Assembly: GCF_000766945.1 (NCBI RefSeq)
Contig: NZ_KN266209.1
Span: forward strand, 62,001 to 126,000
Source of the DNA: Cellvibrio mixtus subsp. mixtus J3-8
GTDB lineage: Bacteria > Pseudomonadota > Gammaproteobacteria > Pseudomonadales > Cellvibrionaceae
Length of the DNA: 64,000 bases
Direction: 5' to 3'
A program made the translations under genes and the position numbers. Shown here piece after piece: positions 9,328 through 17,286 of this stretch. The first letter of the stretch is position 1, and each line of letters starts with the position of its first letter. Under the pieces are notes generated by a model. The model worked only from the letters and a program-made list of their open reading frames with translations, was not told the DNA's origin and ran no database searches.

Positions 9328-10353
9328 ATGACAGCGCCATTGATAAAAGTCATAACAAAACTTTTCCCAATTGTTACATTGAGTCTATTAATCACAGCTT
9401 GCGGTGGTGGTGCAGGCTCCGAAGACGAAGTCGGAAACAACAAGCCACAACCCGCGTCAAGCAGCAGCACCCCCATCATATCAAGCTCTGACATTAGCTC
9501 ATCACTTGCTACTAGCAGCCGCTCATCGGTGAAAAGCTCATCCTCTATAGTGACCAGCTCCCGCACACCGAGTTCCAGCTCCCGCCAGGAATATTCACGA
9601 GCCGCTGGCGGCCAGGAGAGCAGTGAAGTTTACGAAGAACCCAATGCAGCCCCAACCCAACCTACCAACCCGGAAATTACAATGATATCGAACCGTAAAG
9701 TTGGACTTAAATGGGGCGCAGCAAGCGATGACACCGGTGTAGGATCTTATGAAATCATACGTAACGGCAGCCATATTGGAACAACAACAGCCTATACAAT
9801 GACCTTTGAGGATCAGGGATTAACCCCGGCCACCAGTTATCGCTATGCCATCAGAGCCGTTGATACAAGCGGAAACCGGTCTCCAGCAACTTTACCGATT
9901 GAAGCGAAAACATTAGGAGATGCCTCATCCAGCTCGTCACAATCAGCCTCCAGTCGCAGTGCGAGTAGTGGAAGCTCCACAAGCAGTAAGGCGTCATCTA
10001 CATCTAACACCAGCGCGACGACGTCTTCTACATCTAACACTAGCGCGGCGTCATCTACATCTAATAGTAACTCATCAAAATCGAGCACCTCTGTGGCTAG
10101 CGGTTCAATTAATCTCACTTGGTCAATTCCGAATAAACGTGAAGACGGAAGCTTTTTGGAACTTGAAGAAATAGATGGATATGAATTACGCCATAAACCT
10201 CGTGGAAGCACTGTATTTATTAGCAGATTGATTAATGATGCGACAATTCACAGCTTTGTTGTGGAAGGTGCAACGCACGGAGATACCTTTGAAATAGCAG
10301 CTTATGACCGTAATGGCCTTTACAGTAAATTTATTAGCCTAACTCCGCTCTGA
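9328..10353 (+). CDS. Secreted lipoprotein with polyserine linkers and two fibronectin III-like domains
   Basis: A 341-residue protein with a type II signal peptide; the lipobox LITAC puts the lipidated cysteine at 25, followed by GGGAGSEDE. A Ser/Thr-rich linker (about 45-95) precedes a fibronectin type III-like domain (about 108-195; GLKWGAASDDTGVGSYEI). A second Ser-rich linker (about 197-255) with a tandem DNA repeat follows, and then a second FN3-like domain to the C-terminus (LTWSIPNKRE, DGYELRHK). Polyserine linkers are common in cellulolytic Cellvibrionaceae. No catalytic domain is visible; a scaffold or carbohydrate-surface role is a guess. GGAAG lies 7 bases before the ATG. It lies between prsR and the PEP-CTERM gene and may belong to the same regulon, but no sigma54 site was seen upstream of it. 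Confidence 0.85.
   Translation: MTAPLIKVITKLFPIVTLSLLITACGGGAGSEDEVGNNKPQPASSSSTPIISSSDISSSLATSSRSSVKSSSSIVTSSRTPSSSSRQEYSRAAGGQESSEVYEEPNAAPTQPTNPEITMISNRKVGLKWGAASDDTGVGSYEIIRNGSHIGTTTAYTMTFEDQGLTPATSYRYAIRAVDTSGNRSPATLPIEAKTLGDASSSSSQSASSRSASSGSSTSSKASSTSNTSATTSSTSNTSAASSTSNSNSSKSSTSVASGSINLTWSIPNKREDGSFLELEEIDGYELRHKPRGSTVFISRLINDATIHSFVVEGATHGDTFEIAAYDRNGLYSKFISLTPL
9997..10074 (+). repeat. Degenerate tandem repeat in polyserine linker
   Basis: Units beginning TCTACATCTAA occur at 9997, 10027 and 10054, that is, with periods of 30 and 27 bp. They encode variants of STSNTSA within the second Ser-rich linker of the lipoprotein. The in-frame unit lengths suggest growth of the linker by replication slippage. 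Confidence 0.85.
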
Positions 10354-10362
10354 CAAATCAAG

Positions 10363-10393
10363 GGGGGAGTCGAATAAATTTACACACTCCCCC
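10363..10393 (+). terminator. Hairpin after the FN3 lipoprotein gene
   Basis: Perfect 8-base arms GGGGGAGT and ACTCCCCC surround a 15-base loop, starting 10 bp after the stop. It is followed by a C-rich stretch rather than T residues, so it is a possible transcript 3' end or stabiliser and not a textbook intrinsic terminator. Confidence 0.45.
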
Positions 10394-10447
10394 GCCCCCA
10401 CCCCAAAATATCATCTAATTAATTGTTTTTTAAAGATAAAAAAAAAT

Positions 10448-10463
10448 TGGCGCGAAAAGTGCT
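10448..10463 (+). promoter_or_regulatory. Sigma54 (-24/-12) promoter of the PEP-CTERM gene
   Basis: TGGCGCGAAAAGTGCT matches the consensus TGGCACGnnnnTTGCW at all but two positions, with the obligatory GG and GC at exactly the right spacing (GG 10449-10450, GC 10461-10462). Transcription would start near 10474, about 60 bases before the ATG at 10534. The sigma54 activator gene prsR lies just upstream. No enhancer site for PrsR was recognised. Confidence 0.82.
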
Positions 10464-10533
10464 TTCATAACGTGCGGCTATGGCCTGATTTAACTCACTC
10501 ACTATCGGTTATAAACACCAAAGGACGAATGTT

Positions 10534-11160
10534 ATGAAACTCTTTAAATTTATCGCAGCTGCTGTGCTCGCATTGAGCGCGGCCAGTTCGCAAGCAGGAT
10601 TGATCACTATAGATCCAATTACGGGTAGCACCCCTGTTTCAATTCACAATGACTTCAAAAGCGATATTGGTTCAAGCACCTATTATTTGGGCACCAATTT
10701 GGTAGCGTCAAACGCTGGTAACCTTCTTCTTGAATTCTCCCTGCTGGGATTCGAAGCCGACTGGAAAAACTCATTTTTGTCCGGTTCTGGCCTGCTGAAC
10801 AATAAAGGTATAGATAGCACTTTTAGCTACAACCAAACTTATGCGGCAGGTGAGGCAATTGGCTTTACATTCACTACCAATGGCCCAACTGCCCCAAATT
10901 CCGTTTCAAACGGTGCGAATAACACCATTTTTGACAGAATCAACTTTGCAATTGTACTGAATACAACCTTCAAAGGCGTACATTACGATGCATTGTTGCT
11001 TCTTGATGACACTGGCGGCCTGTGGGGAGTCAGCGGTGACGATGATAACCACGACGACCTGATTATCGGCGTTAAAGCACGTGTGCCAGAGCCCTCAACT
11101 ATCGCCTTGATGGCAATGGGATTGTTAGGTTTGTTCGGTGCTCGTCGCCTGAAGTCTTAA
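10534..11160 (+). CDS. PEP-CTERM sorting domain protein (exosortase substrate)
   Basis: A 208-residue secreted protein with a Sec signal peptide (MKLFKFIAAAVLAL, cleavage near SSQA-GL), a beta-rich central part with many Asn/Thr/Gly residues, and the C-terminal sorting signal. That signal is PEP at 185-187 (VPEPSTIALMAMG), a hydrophobic helix, and the basic end ARRLKS. Proteins of this type are recognised and cleaved by exosortase at the PEP motif and delivered to the surface or exopolysaccharide. The probable enzyme is XrtA at 35591-37027. The central domain was not recognised. The gene has its own sigma54 promoter and terminator, so it is monocistronic and likely under PrsK/PrsR. AAGGACGA precedes the ATG. 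Confidence 0.93.
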   Translation: MKLFKFIAAAVLALSAASSQAGLITIDPITGSTPVSIHNDFKSDIGSSTYYLGTNLVASNAGNLLLEFSLLGFEADWKNSFLSGSGLLNNKGIDSTFSYNQTYAAGEAIGFTFTTNGPTAPNSVSNGANNTIFDRINFAIVLNTTFKGVHYDALLLLDDTGGLWGVSGDDDNHDDLIIGVKARVPEPSTIALMAMGLLGLFGARRLKS

Positions 11161-11171
11161 TTAACCAAGAC

Positions 11172-11201
11172 AAAAAATGCCCCTGTCGGGGCATTTTTTT
11201 T
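11172..11201. terminator. Bidirectional rho-independent terminator
   Basis: An A-run, stem TGCCCC/GGGGCA with a 4-base loop, then eight T residues. The flanking A and T tracts let it work on both strands. It ends the PEP-CTERM gene (plus strand) and the 26-kb exosortase operon (minus strand), whose last stop is at 11209. Confidence 0.92.
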
Positions 11202-11208
11202 GCGTGAA

Positions 11209-12237
11209 TTAAAGATCTTTTATTGCTGATTTAAGCCTTTCGCTAAACTCCCCCGCCATTTCCTGCAAAAGCCTGTAACCTTGATCCCGGTAATCACCAA
11301 TTTGCTTATCTTCAAGCGCTAGTGCTGTCTTTACTGAAGATTCCAATTGGCTCTCGGTAACCAAAAAAAGTGGCGATAATCTGTGTTGTCCGTTATAGCG
11401 AGCACCTATCAGTATCGCTTGCCGGTTCCCCAACCATTCATTCATCGGTGGAGCATCTGTTACCAAAACAACTGCCCCTAAATTAATAGCCTCAAAAATT
11501 GAGTGCCCAAAACCTTCTGCCTGAGTAGTAAAGATCTGAAATTTAAAACTGGCAGCGAAGCTCATGTAATCTTTTGCATCAGGAAACTCATCAACGTAAA
11601 CAACATTTTCCGGGCACGGGTGAATCTGGCGCTTCTTCGGGATAACTATATGCAACGATGGCCAGTCAGGATGTTTTCCCCAACATGCCACTAATTGCTC
11701 CAGCCCCCTTAACCCGCTATTACCTATACGAGAGAGAAATGCATTCTGCTTAGGCGCACTACGCAGGTGCTGATCATCCGAGAGTGACGTAACAAATTTT
11801 ATCAGCCTGGTTTTTACCTCAAATTCAGTAAAAATCATTTTTGCTATTTCAGACTTACACCAAACCACATCCATGTATTGCAATAAATTCACTGAGGATG
11901 TTTTAAACCACTCCTGATTGGGAATTAATACATGTTTACCCCCGTTCAACAGCGCGTCGGGAGCAATATTTTCCAAATGAATAGTTAAACAATCCGGCTT
12001 GGATCTACGAAAACGCTGCCATTGCTTAACCCAAAAAATTAAATTGAATTTAAATAAAGCCACGCGCAGGGATTTATTAAAAATACCCCTTCGCTTGGGG
12101 GAATAGAAATCAAATTGCAAACGCCTGACGTCATGCCCTTGTTGGGCAAGTATATTCATTAAAATTTGCGCGTCTTTTAATAAACCATGCCCATCTGCAG
12201 TATGAGCTATTGTAATGTTTAACGGATCTGATCTCAC
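11209..12237 (-). CDS. Glycosyltransferase, GT-B fold (family 4-like)
   Basis: A 342-residue cytoplasmic protein. The C-terminal half has the GT4 donor-binding pattern TQAEGFGHSIFEAINLG, followed by VLVTDAPPMNEWL. The N-terminal half (NITIAHTADGHGLLKDAQIL) is less typical, so donor and acceptor cannot be told. It begins with a GTG that overlaps the preceding stop (GTGA at 12237-12234), which implies translational coupling to the GT2 gene. It is the last gene of the exosortase operon and ends just before a bidirectional terminator. Role inferred: one sugar addition in the exopolysaccharide repeat. Confidence 0.8.
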   Translation of the reverse strand: MRSDPLNITIAHTADGHGLLKDAQILMNILAQQGHDVRRLQFDFYSPKRRGIFNKSLRVALFKFNLIFWVKQWQRFRRSKPDCLTIHLENIAPDALLNGGKHVLIPNQEWFKTSSVNLLQYMDVVWCKSEIAKMIFTEFEVKTRLIKFVTSLSDDQHLRSAPKQNAFLSRIGNSGLRGLEQLVACWGKHPDWPSLHIVIPKKRQIHPCPENVVYVDEFPDAKDYMSFAASFKFQIFTTQAEGFGHSIFEAINLGAVVLVTDAPPMNEWLGNRQAILIGARYNGQHRLSPLFLVTESQLESSVKTALALEDKQIGDYRDQGYRLLQEMAGEFSERLKSAIKDL

Positions 12238-13130
12238 TTTATTAGGCCAACCTTTTTAAACAATGCTTTCGCCAGAATTTTAAATACCGCCATCGGCAAA
12301 AAATCATAGGTAATGGATTTTTTTAATTCTTTTATACACCCCAAGAGCTGCGACTGCCCCGCAAGGACTCCTGCCCGCCGCAAATAGTGCTTCGCCAACC
12401 CATGCTTTATTTCAGGGTCTCTTTCATCCAATTGGTATTTACTGATTATGTTTTTTACGGTTTTTTCATTGGCATCCAGTCGCCGCATAAAATCATTTGA
12501 AACCCTATCTCCCTCGATGCGATACAGCGATAAAAATTCTGGTATGTAAAAATATTTATTGTTTACTGAAAGGTCCAGCCAAAGTTCATAATCCTCATCC
12601 AAACGGTTCAACTGATTAAAGGGTCTGCCAGATGGCAGGATAGATCGTTTCACCAACACCGTATTCATGGAAACGAAGTTATCAATAATCATTTTTGGAA
12701 AAACGAATCCTGAGTGACGGCGCATATTGTTGCGCCCCAATTCATTTCCTTGCAGATCGATTGAAATAGAATCAGCGAAACAAAGACCTACATCCGGATG
12801 ACTACGAAGGATATTTACTCCAACTGATAACCGATTGCTTTTCCATAAATTATCAGAATCCAGGAACGCAACGTATTCGCCTTGTGACAATTCAATACCA
12901 TGATTACGTGCAGAGCTTTGTCCGGCATTTTTTTGATATACATAATGGATGCGAGCGTCATGCCCATAACGATCTTTTAACAAGTCTCCCGTATTATCAC
13001 TGGAACCATCATCCACAACATACAATTCCCAATTGGAATAATCCTGTGCGATAACACTATCAATTGCCAGCACGATCAAATCTTTACGATTATAAGTCGG
13101 CATTATCACTGATACTAAAGGGCCTTCCAT
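12234..13130 (-). CDS. Family 2 glycosyltransferase
   Basis: A 298-residue GT-A enzyme. The N-terminus carries the classical nucleotide-binding start VSVIMPTYNRKDLI, then YVVDDGSSDNT, NAGQSSARNHGI and the metal-binding FLDSDNLW (DxD-like). An acceptor region contains LDEDYELWLDL. No convincing transmembrane segment is seen. Its start overlaps the end of the GNAT-FemAB gene by 16 bp and its stop overlaps the next start by 4 bp. It presumably adds one sugar to the lipid-linked repeat; the sugar is unknown. Confidence 0.9.
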   Translation of the reverse strand: MEGPLVSVIMPTYNRKDLIVLAIDSVIAQDYSNWELYVVDDGSSDNTGDLLKDRYGHDARIHYVYQKNAGQSSARNHGIELSQGEYVAFLDSDNLWKSNRLSVGVNILRSHPDVGLCFADSISIDLQGNELGRNNMRRHSGFVFPKMIIDNFVSMNTVLVKRSILPSGRPFNQLNRLDEDYELWLDLSVNNKYFYIPEFLSLYRIEGDRVSNDFMRRLDANEKTVKNIISKYQLDERDPEIKHGLAKHYLRRAGVLAGQSQLLGCIKELKKSITYDFLPMAVFKILAKALFKKVGLIK

Positions 13131-15364
13131 TTCTTACTCCGCCATATACCTTTTAATGTTTTGAATGCAGACTTACTATTTAACATGAGAGAATAAATAA
13201 ACCACACCAGACGATTTGTATAATACGTCCGCGTGCAGAAAGTTACTGAGCTTCCTCGATAGTGCCGCTTGTAATCTTCTACTTTTCCCTGCCCGGCTAA
13301 AAAGTCAAACGCATCTATTTGTTTATTTGCAAATGAGCGTTCGATTTCCAACCCCATATGCAGCGTACCTAACGACGTTTTTTTATCGAAATGTTCGATA
13401 TAGCCCGACTGTAAATTATAGGAAACACGATTGACATCTATATTATAAGAAAGTGACACCAACTGATCGCCAATCAACAACCTGCTCATCCGTGATTCAA
13501 ATCCTTCACTTAAGCGCAACATTCCCAAATGAAAAATAACTGCCTGGCGATTAAAGCAAGGCTTACCCCAACGAATTAAATGGAATGAATTAAGATCAGA
13601 AAAAAAATTATCTCGCTCATTCTCGGCATCCGAGACCTTGTCGAGGATTAATTCAATTCCCTTTTCAATCAATTGTCGACGGCGACCAAATAATTTCAAG
13701 CGCGTTTGAGCACTAAGGTTACTGGTATAATCAGCAAAGGCCCCTTCCGTTGAAACCCGGTAACCTTTATCCTGGCGTACTACCAGCTGTGGTAATTTGG
13801 AAAAAAAATCCTGTGTTGTATCAGGTATTACCAGAACAGCGAAACCCAAGTGCGAAAAATAGCGTTCAAATGCATCGGTTAATTCGGTTTCGCGCTCTCG
13901 AATAAACAGAGGCCCAATATATTCAGAGCGGACACTTTGCTGTATGCCCCATGCATTTCCCAAAAACTGGTAATGCACCAAACCATATTTGTAATACCGA
14001 TAAACTGGCACTATACCGAGCAATGTATCCTCATCGTAAATAACAATAATAGATAACTGCCATCGTTCATTATTGCCCCATACTTTCCACCAGGCATATT
14101 GCCAGGCCCAACTCATGAATAACGAATTTGCAGATGACCTTTCATGCAAGTTTTTCCACGCATCACCCAGTAATAAAAAATCGTTATCACTTTCGACAAC
14201 AAAAAAATTCAGACCGGATTTATCCTCATAGATACGATTTTTCCTAAACAACCCATAAACATCTAATGCGCTATTCAGCTCTTCACTGTCATCATCAATT
14301 CGTTTCTGATGCCGCTCAGGTTGTAAAAAATAATCGCGCGCATCACGCAAAAAGTCCCCGTCCGAATCGCCCGCCGCAAGGCACCATCCATGATGGCTTT
14401 CCTGATCAAATACTACAAAACGACTGGCATAGGATTTTCGAACAAACCCGCATGCAATCAATGCAGTCGCTAGCCTTGTTGCGCTGCTATTCCAACCAAT
14501 CTGTGATACATGCGGAAACCGCGCCTGTAATTGGCGAACAATTGCAAAAATAATATCGGTGTCCACACAACCAAGATAGTCCACAACTTCTAAGGCGCCC
14601 TGGCCCGAATAGCGAACAACCACCAAACCGGCTACCGATTGTCCAGTGCGAGCAACACTAAAAAATCGATGGACGGATTGCCCTGAAGGCAATTTATTAA
14701 AAGGATATTCAACGTAACGCCAATGCAAATATTCGTAATTACGCACAACTTGCGTTGCGCCGGATTTTCCATAAAGCCCCCACAAATACTCAATTACTGT
14801 AGCACTGGGTAAATGCGCAAGCTCTTCAATATAAATAGAGTGCCGAATGCGGCGCTGCATTATTTGTAAAGGTAAAGCCCGCAACAATGAATAGGCGCGA
14901 AATATTCTGGATTTTATATTTTCCGGTTTAACTACCCGATGATAAACCGATAAGTTCACCGGGGATTTTCCACCTTTTTTAAGCAATAACGGATATGCGC
15001 TATCGCTAATACCCAATGACATAATGGGTTTGTGTACAGTGCGAAAAAGCGTTTCCTTTATTGCCCCACCCAAGCCTTTACCGCGGTATTTTGCATCGAC
15101 AATAAAATCGCAACTCCAAATCGCTTCGACCTGATGTCCGTCATGAGTAGCAAGGAGGATCGGCATGGTGCCATTGAAACCAATAACCTCATCATCATAA
15201 CGAGCAACCACGGCAACAGGAGTCAAACCTAAACGCGGTTTAAATTGCCAATCCCAAAGCGCAACTTTATAAGGTTCATCGGCATAGAGCGATTGAACCT
15301 GCTTAAGCAATTCCGGAGTAACTGCCTCAACACTGATATGGATATTGGGATCAAGCGCCGTCAT
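13115..15364 (-). CDS. Two-domain acyltransferase: GNAT fused to FemAB/CelD-like domain
   Basis: A 749-residue protein made of two acetyltransferase-fold modules. Residues 1-360 contain a GNAT domain with the acetyl-CoA loop AKYRGKGLGG and the Eis-like continuation GISDSAYPLLLKKGG. Residues ~380-735 resemble the FemAB/CelD (BcsL) GNAT domain, with FMSWAWQYAWWKVW, RSEYIGPLF and HMGLEIERSF. Exosortase A loci usually encode a single FemAB-like protein of roughly 350 residues, so the fusion is unusual. The open frame extends to 15412, but ATG 15364 overlaps the asnB stop as ATGA and was chosen. The likely role is N-acylation of an amino sugar or addition of an amino acid to the exopolysaccharide; this is inference. 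Confidence 0.85.
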   Translation of the reverse strand: MTALDPNIHISVEAVTPELLKQVQSLYADEPYKVALWDWQFKPRLGLTPVAVVARYDDEVIGFNGTMPILLATHDGHQVEAIWSCDFIVDAKYRGKGLGGAIKETLFRTVHKPIMSLGISDSAYPLLLKKGGKSPVNLSVYHRVVKPENIKSRIFRAYSLLRALPLQIMQRRIRHSIYIEELAHLPSATVIEYLWGLYGKSGATQVVRNYEYLHWRYVEYPFNKLPSGQSVHRFFSVARTGQSVAGLVVVRYSGQGALEVVDYLGCVDTDIIFAIVRQLQARFPHVSQIGWNSSATRLATALIACGFVRKSYASRFVVFDQESHHGWCLAAGDSDGDFLRDARDYFLQPERHQKRIDDDSEELNSALDVYGLFRKNRIYEDKSGLNFFVVESDNDFLLLGDAWKNLHERSSANSLFMSWAWQYAWWKVWGNNERWQLSIIVIYDEDTLLGIVPVYRYYKYGLVHYQFLGNAWGIQQSVRSEYIGPLFIRERETELTDAFERYFSHLGFAVLVIPDTTQDFFSKLPQLVVRQDKGYRVSTEGAFADYTSNLSAQTRLKLFGRRRQLIEKGIELILDKVSDAENERDNFFSDLNSFHLIRWGKPCFNRQAVIFHLGMLRLSEGFESRMSRLLIGDQLVSLSYNIDVNRVSYNLQSGYIEHFDKKTSLGTLHMGLEIERSFANKQIDAFDFLAGQGKVEDYKRHYRGSSVTFCTRTYYTNRLVWFIYSLMLNSKSAFKTLKGIWRSKKWKAL

Positions 15365-17268
15365 TTGCGTTGATATGTCCTGTACCAGGATTGGAACATC
15401 AGGATTGACCATAAATGAAACGAGTAATCATGGCTGGAATGCAAATGCGCCGACCATTTTTGTCGAATCAACTGCCCATGTAGCATTCCTGATTCTGCAA
15501 GTGCATTTTCCGATAATAAATCTTCGGCCCAATCGCGAAGTTCATGTTTCAGCCAATGCCCAACCGGAACAGCAAAACCTTGTTTTGGCCTATCCACCAA
15601 TACTTGAGGAACACGCTCATATAAAATACGGCGCAATGGCTGCTTGGTGACACCGCCTTTCACATTAATCGCCGTAGGCACCTTTAACGACAATTCCACA
15701 AGACGATGATCCAACAATGGAACCCGTGTTTCCAAACTATTTGCCATGGCTGCACGATCTATTTTTACCAAAATATCATCAGGCAGATATGAATTAATAT
15801 CGCCCCATTGAAAAGTAGCTGTAGCATCAGCCCTTAACGCATTTGCACTGAGCGCATAAGGGAGGCGTTTTGAATTGCGAACCGTTGATTCCGTATCCAG
15901 CCAATAACTCACTTGCGAGCGATAATAATCGCGCGCATTGTCCGCCGCATAAGCGAGCTGATAACGTCGAACTTTTTCTTCAACCAACGCCGGTGGCAAC
16001 TCACGCTGATTCGCTTTTAATAATCGTGTTACACCTGCACTAACACTGTCAGGCAACAATGCCATGAGTGCTTGTGAAAGGCGTTTGCGCTGATCAAATG
16101 CCCGCGCGTAACTTGCATAACGGCTGTAGCCGGCAAATAATTCATCACCGCCATCACCGGATAACGCAACTGTTACTTTTTGCCGTGTCATTTGACTCAC
16201 AATAAAAGTAGGAATCTGTGAGGAATCGGCGAAGGGCTCGTCATAAATTGTTGGCAGCCGGGGAATGAGCGCAAGCGCATCAGCAGGCTCGACATAAAAC
16301 TCGGTGTGCTCTGTTCCCAAATGTCGGGCAACCGCCTTGGCATGTTCGGCTTCATTAAAACCGGGCACATTAAATCCCACCGAAAAAGTTTTCACTGGCC
16401 TTGCAGATTGCTCCTGCATCAGTGCAACAATGGTGGAAGAATCAATACCACCGGATAAAAATGCTCCCAGGGGGGCATCAGAAATCATTTGATCGGCAAT
16501 AACATCTTTCAATAACGGCAACAATTGTTCATGCAAACTATCTGCGGTGAGTGCCGTATTCCAATCCAGCGATGGATTCCAGTAGCATTTTTTTTGCGGC
16601 GCTTGTTCAAGATTCCGCAAATCAAAACGCAGCCAATGGGCCGGTTCCAATTTGAACGTGTTTTCAAAAATAGTCCAGGGAGCTGGGATATAGTTATGAG
16701 CCATCAACAGCGCTAAGGCTCCAGGATTAATATCCGATGCCACATGGGGTGATAACATCAACGGTTTTAATTCGGAACCAAACACCAACTTACCATTGGC
16801 TTGTGAATAATACAGCGGCTTCTCGCCTAATCGATCACGCACCAACCATAAGGATTGTTCTGCAATATCAACCAGTGCAAACGAAAACATTCCCACCATT
16901 TTTGGCAAACTTGCTTCAAGACCCCAAGCCTCGAATGCCGCGAGCATAACTTCAGTATCGGAACCACCTTGAAAGTGATATCCCAATGATTCGAGTTCTG
17001 TTTTTAATTTTTTAAAATTATAAATTTCGCCATTAAACGCAATTTGATAACGACCTGATGGTGACACCATTGGTTGTGCGCCCAATGGCGACAAATCCTG
17101 AATAGCAAGACGCTGGTGTACCAATCCAACGCCCAATGCTTGATGAACCCAAACGCCTTGTGCATCAGGGCCACGCGCATGAATAGACTCCCCCATTGCT
17201 CGCAACAATGCTTCATCTATTCGAACATCCCCATTAATACCTAACGCAAACCCTGCATAACCACACAT
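15361..17268 (-). CDS. asnB: Asparagine synthase-type glutamine amidotransferase
   Basis: A 635-residue two-domain enzyme. The N-terminal nucleophile Cys2 (MCGYAGFAL) starts a class II glutaminase with GIHARGPD-like and FNGEIYNF motifs. The C-terminal synthetase domain has the ATP loop FLSGGIDSS, SVGFNVPGFNEAEHA and LSGDGGDELFAGY. The length fits AsnB and the exosortase A-associated amidotransferases (TIGR03108 type). In polysaccharide loci such proteins probably amidate uronic acids or make an amino donor, which would suit the TviB-type uronic acid pathway encoded nearby. AGGGG lies 8 bases before the ATG. It is 18 bp downstream of the flippase stop and overlaps the next gene by 4 bp. Confidence 0.9.
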   Translation of the reverse strand: MCGYAGFALGINGDVRIDEALLRAMGESIHARGPDAQGVWVHQALGVGLVHQRLAIQDLSPLGAQPMVSPSGRYQIAFNGEIYNFKKLKTELESLGYHFQGGSDTEVMLAAFEAWGLEASLPKMVGMFSFALVDIAEQSLWLVRDRLGEKPLYYSQANGKLVFGSELKPLMLSPHVASDINPGALALLMAHNYIPAPWTIFENTFKLEPAHWLRFDLRNLEQAPQKKCYWNPSLDWNTALTADSLHEQLLPLLKDVIADQMISDAPLGAFLSGGIDSSTIVALMQEQSARPVKTFSVGFNVPGFNEAEHAKAVARHLGTEHTEFYVEPADALALIPRLPTIYDEPFADSSQIPTFIVSQMTRQKVTVALSGDGGDELFAGYSRYASYARAFDQRKRLSQALMALLPDSVSAGVTRLLKANQRELPPALVEEKVRRYQLAYAADNARDYYRSQVSYWLDTESTVRNSKRLPYALSANALRADATATFQWGDINSYLPDDILVKIDRAAMANSLETRVPLLDHRLVELSLKVPTAINVKGGVTKQPLRRILYERVPQVLVDRPKQGFAVPVGHWLKHELRDWAEDLLSENALAESGMLHGQLIRQKWSAHLHSSHDYSFHLWSILMFQSWYRTYQRK

Positions 17269-17286
17269 GCCCTATACCCCTGAAAT

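Noticed and set aside
9997-10074. Short regular repeats suggesting a CRISPR array
   Set aside because: The units are in frame within a Ser/Thr coding linker, imperfect, and without unique spacers.
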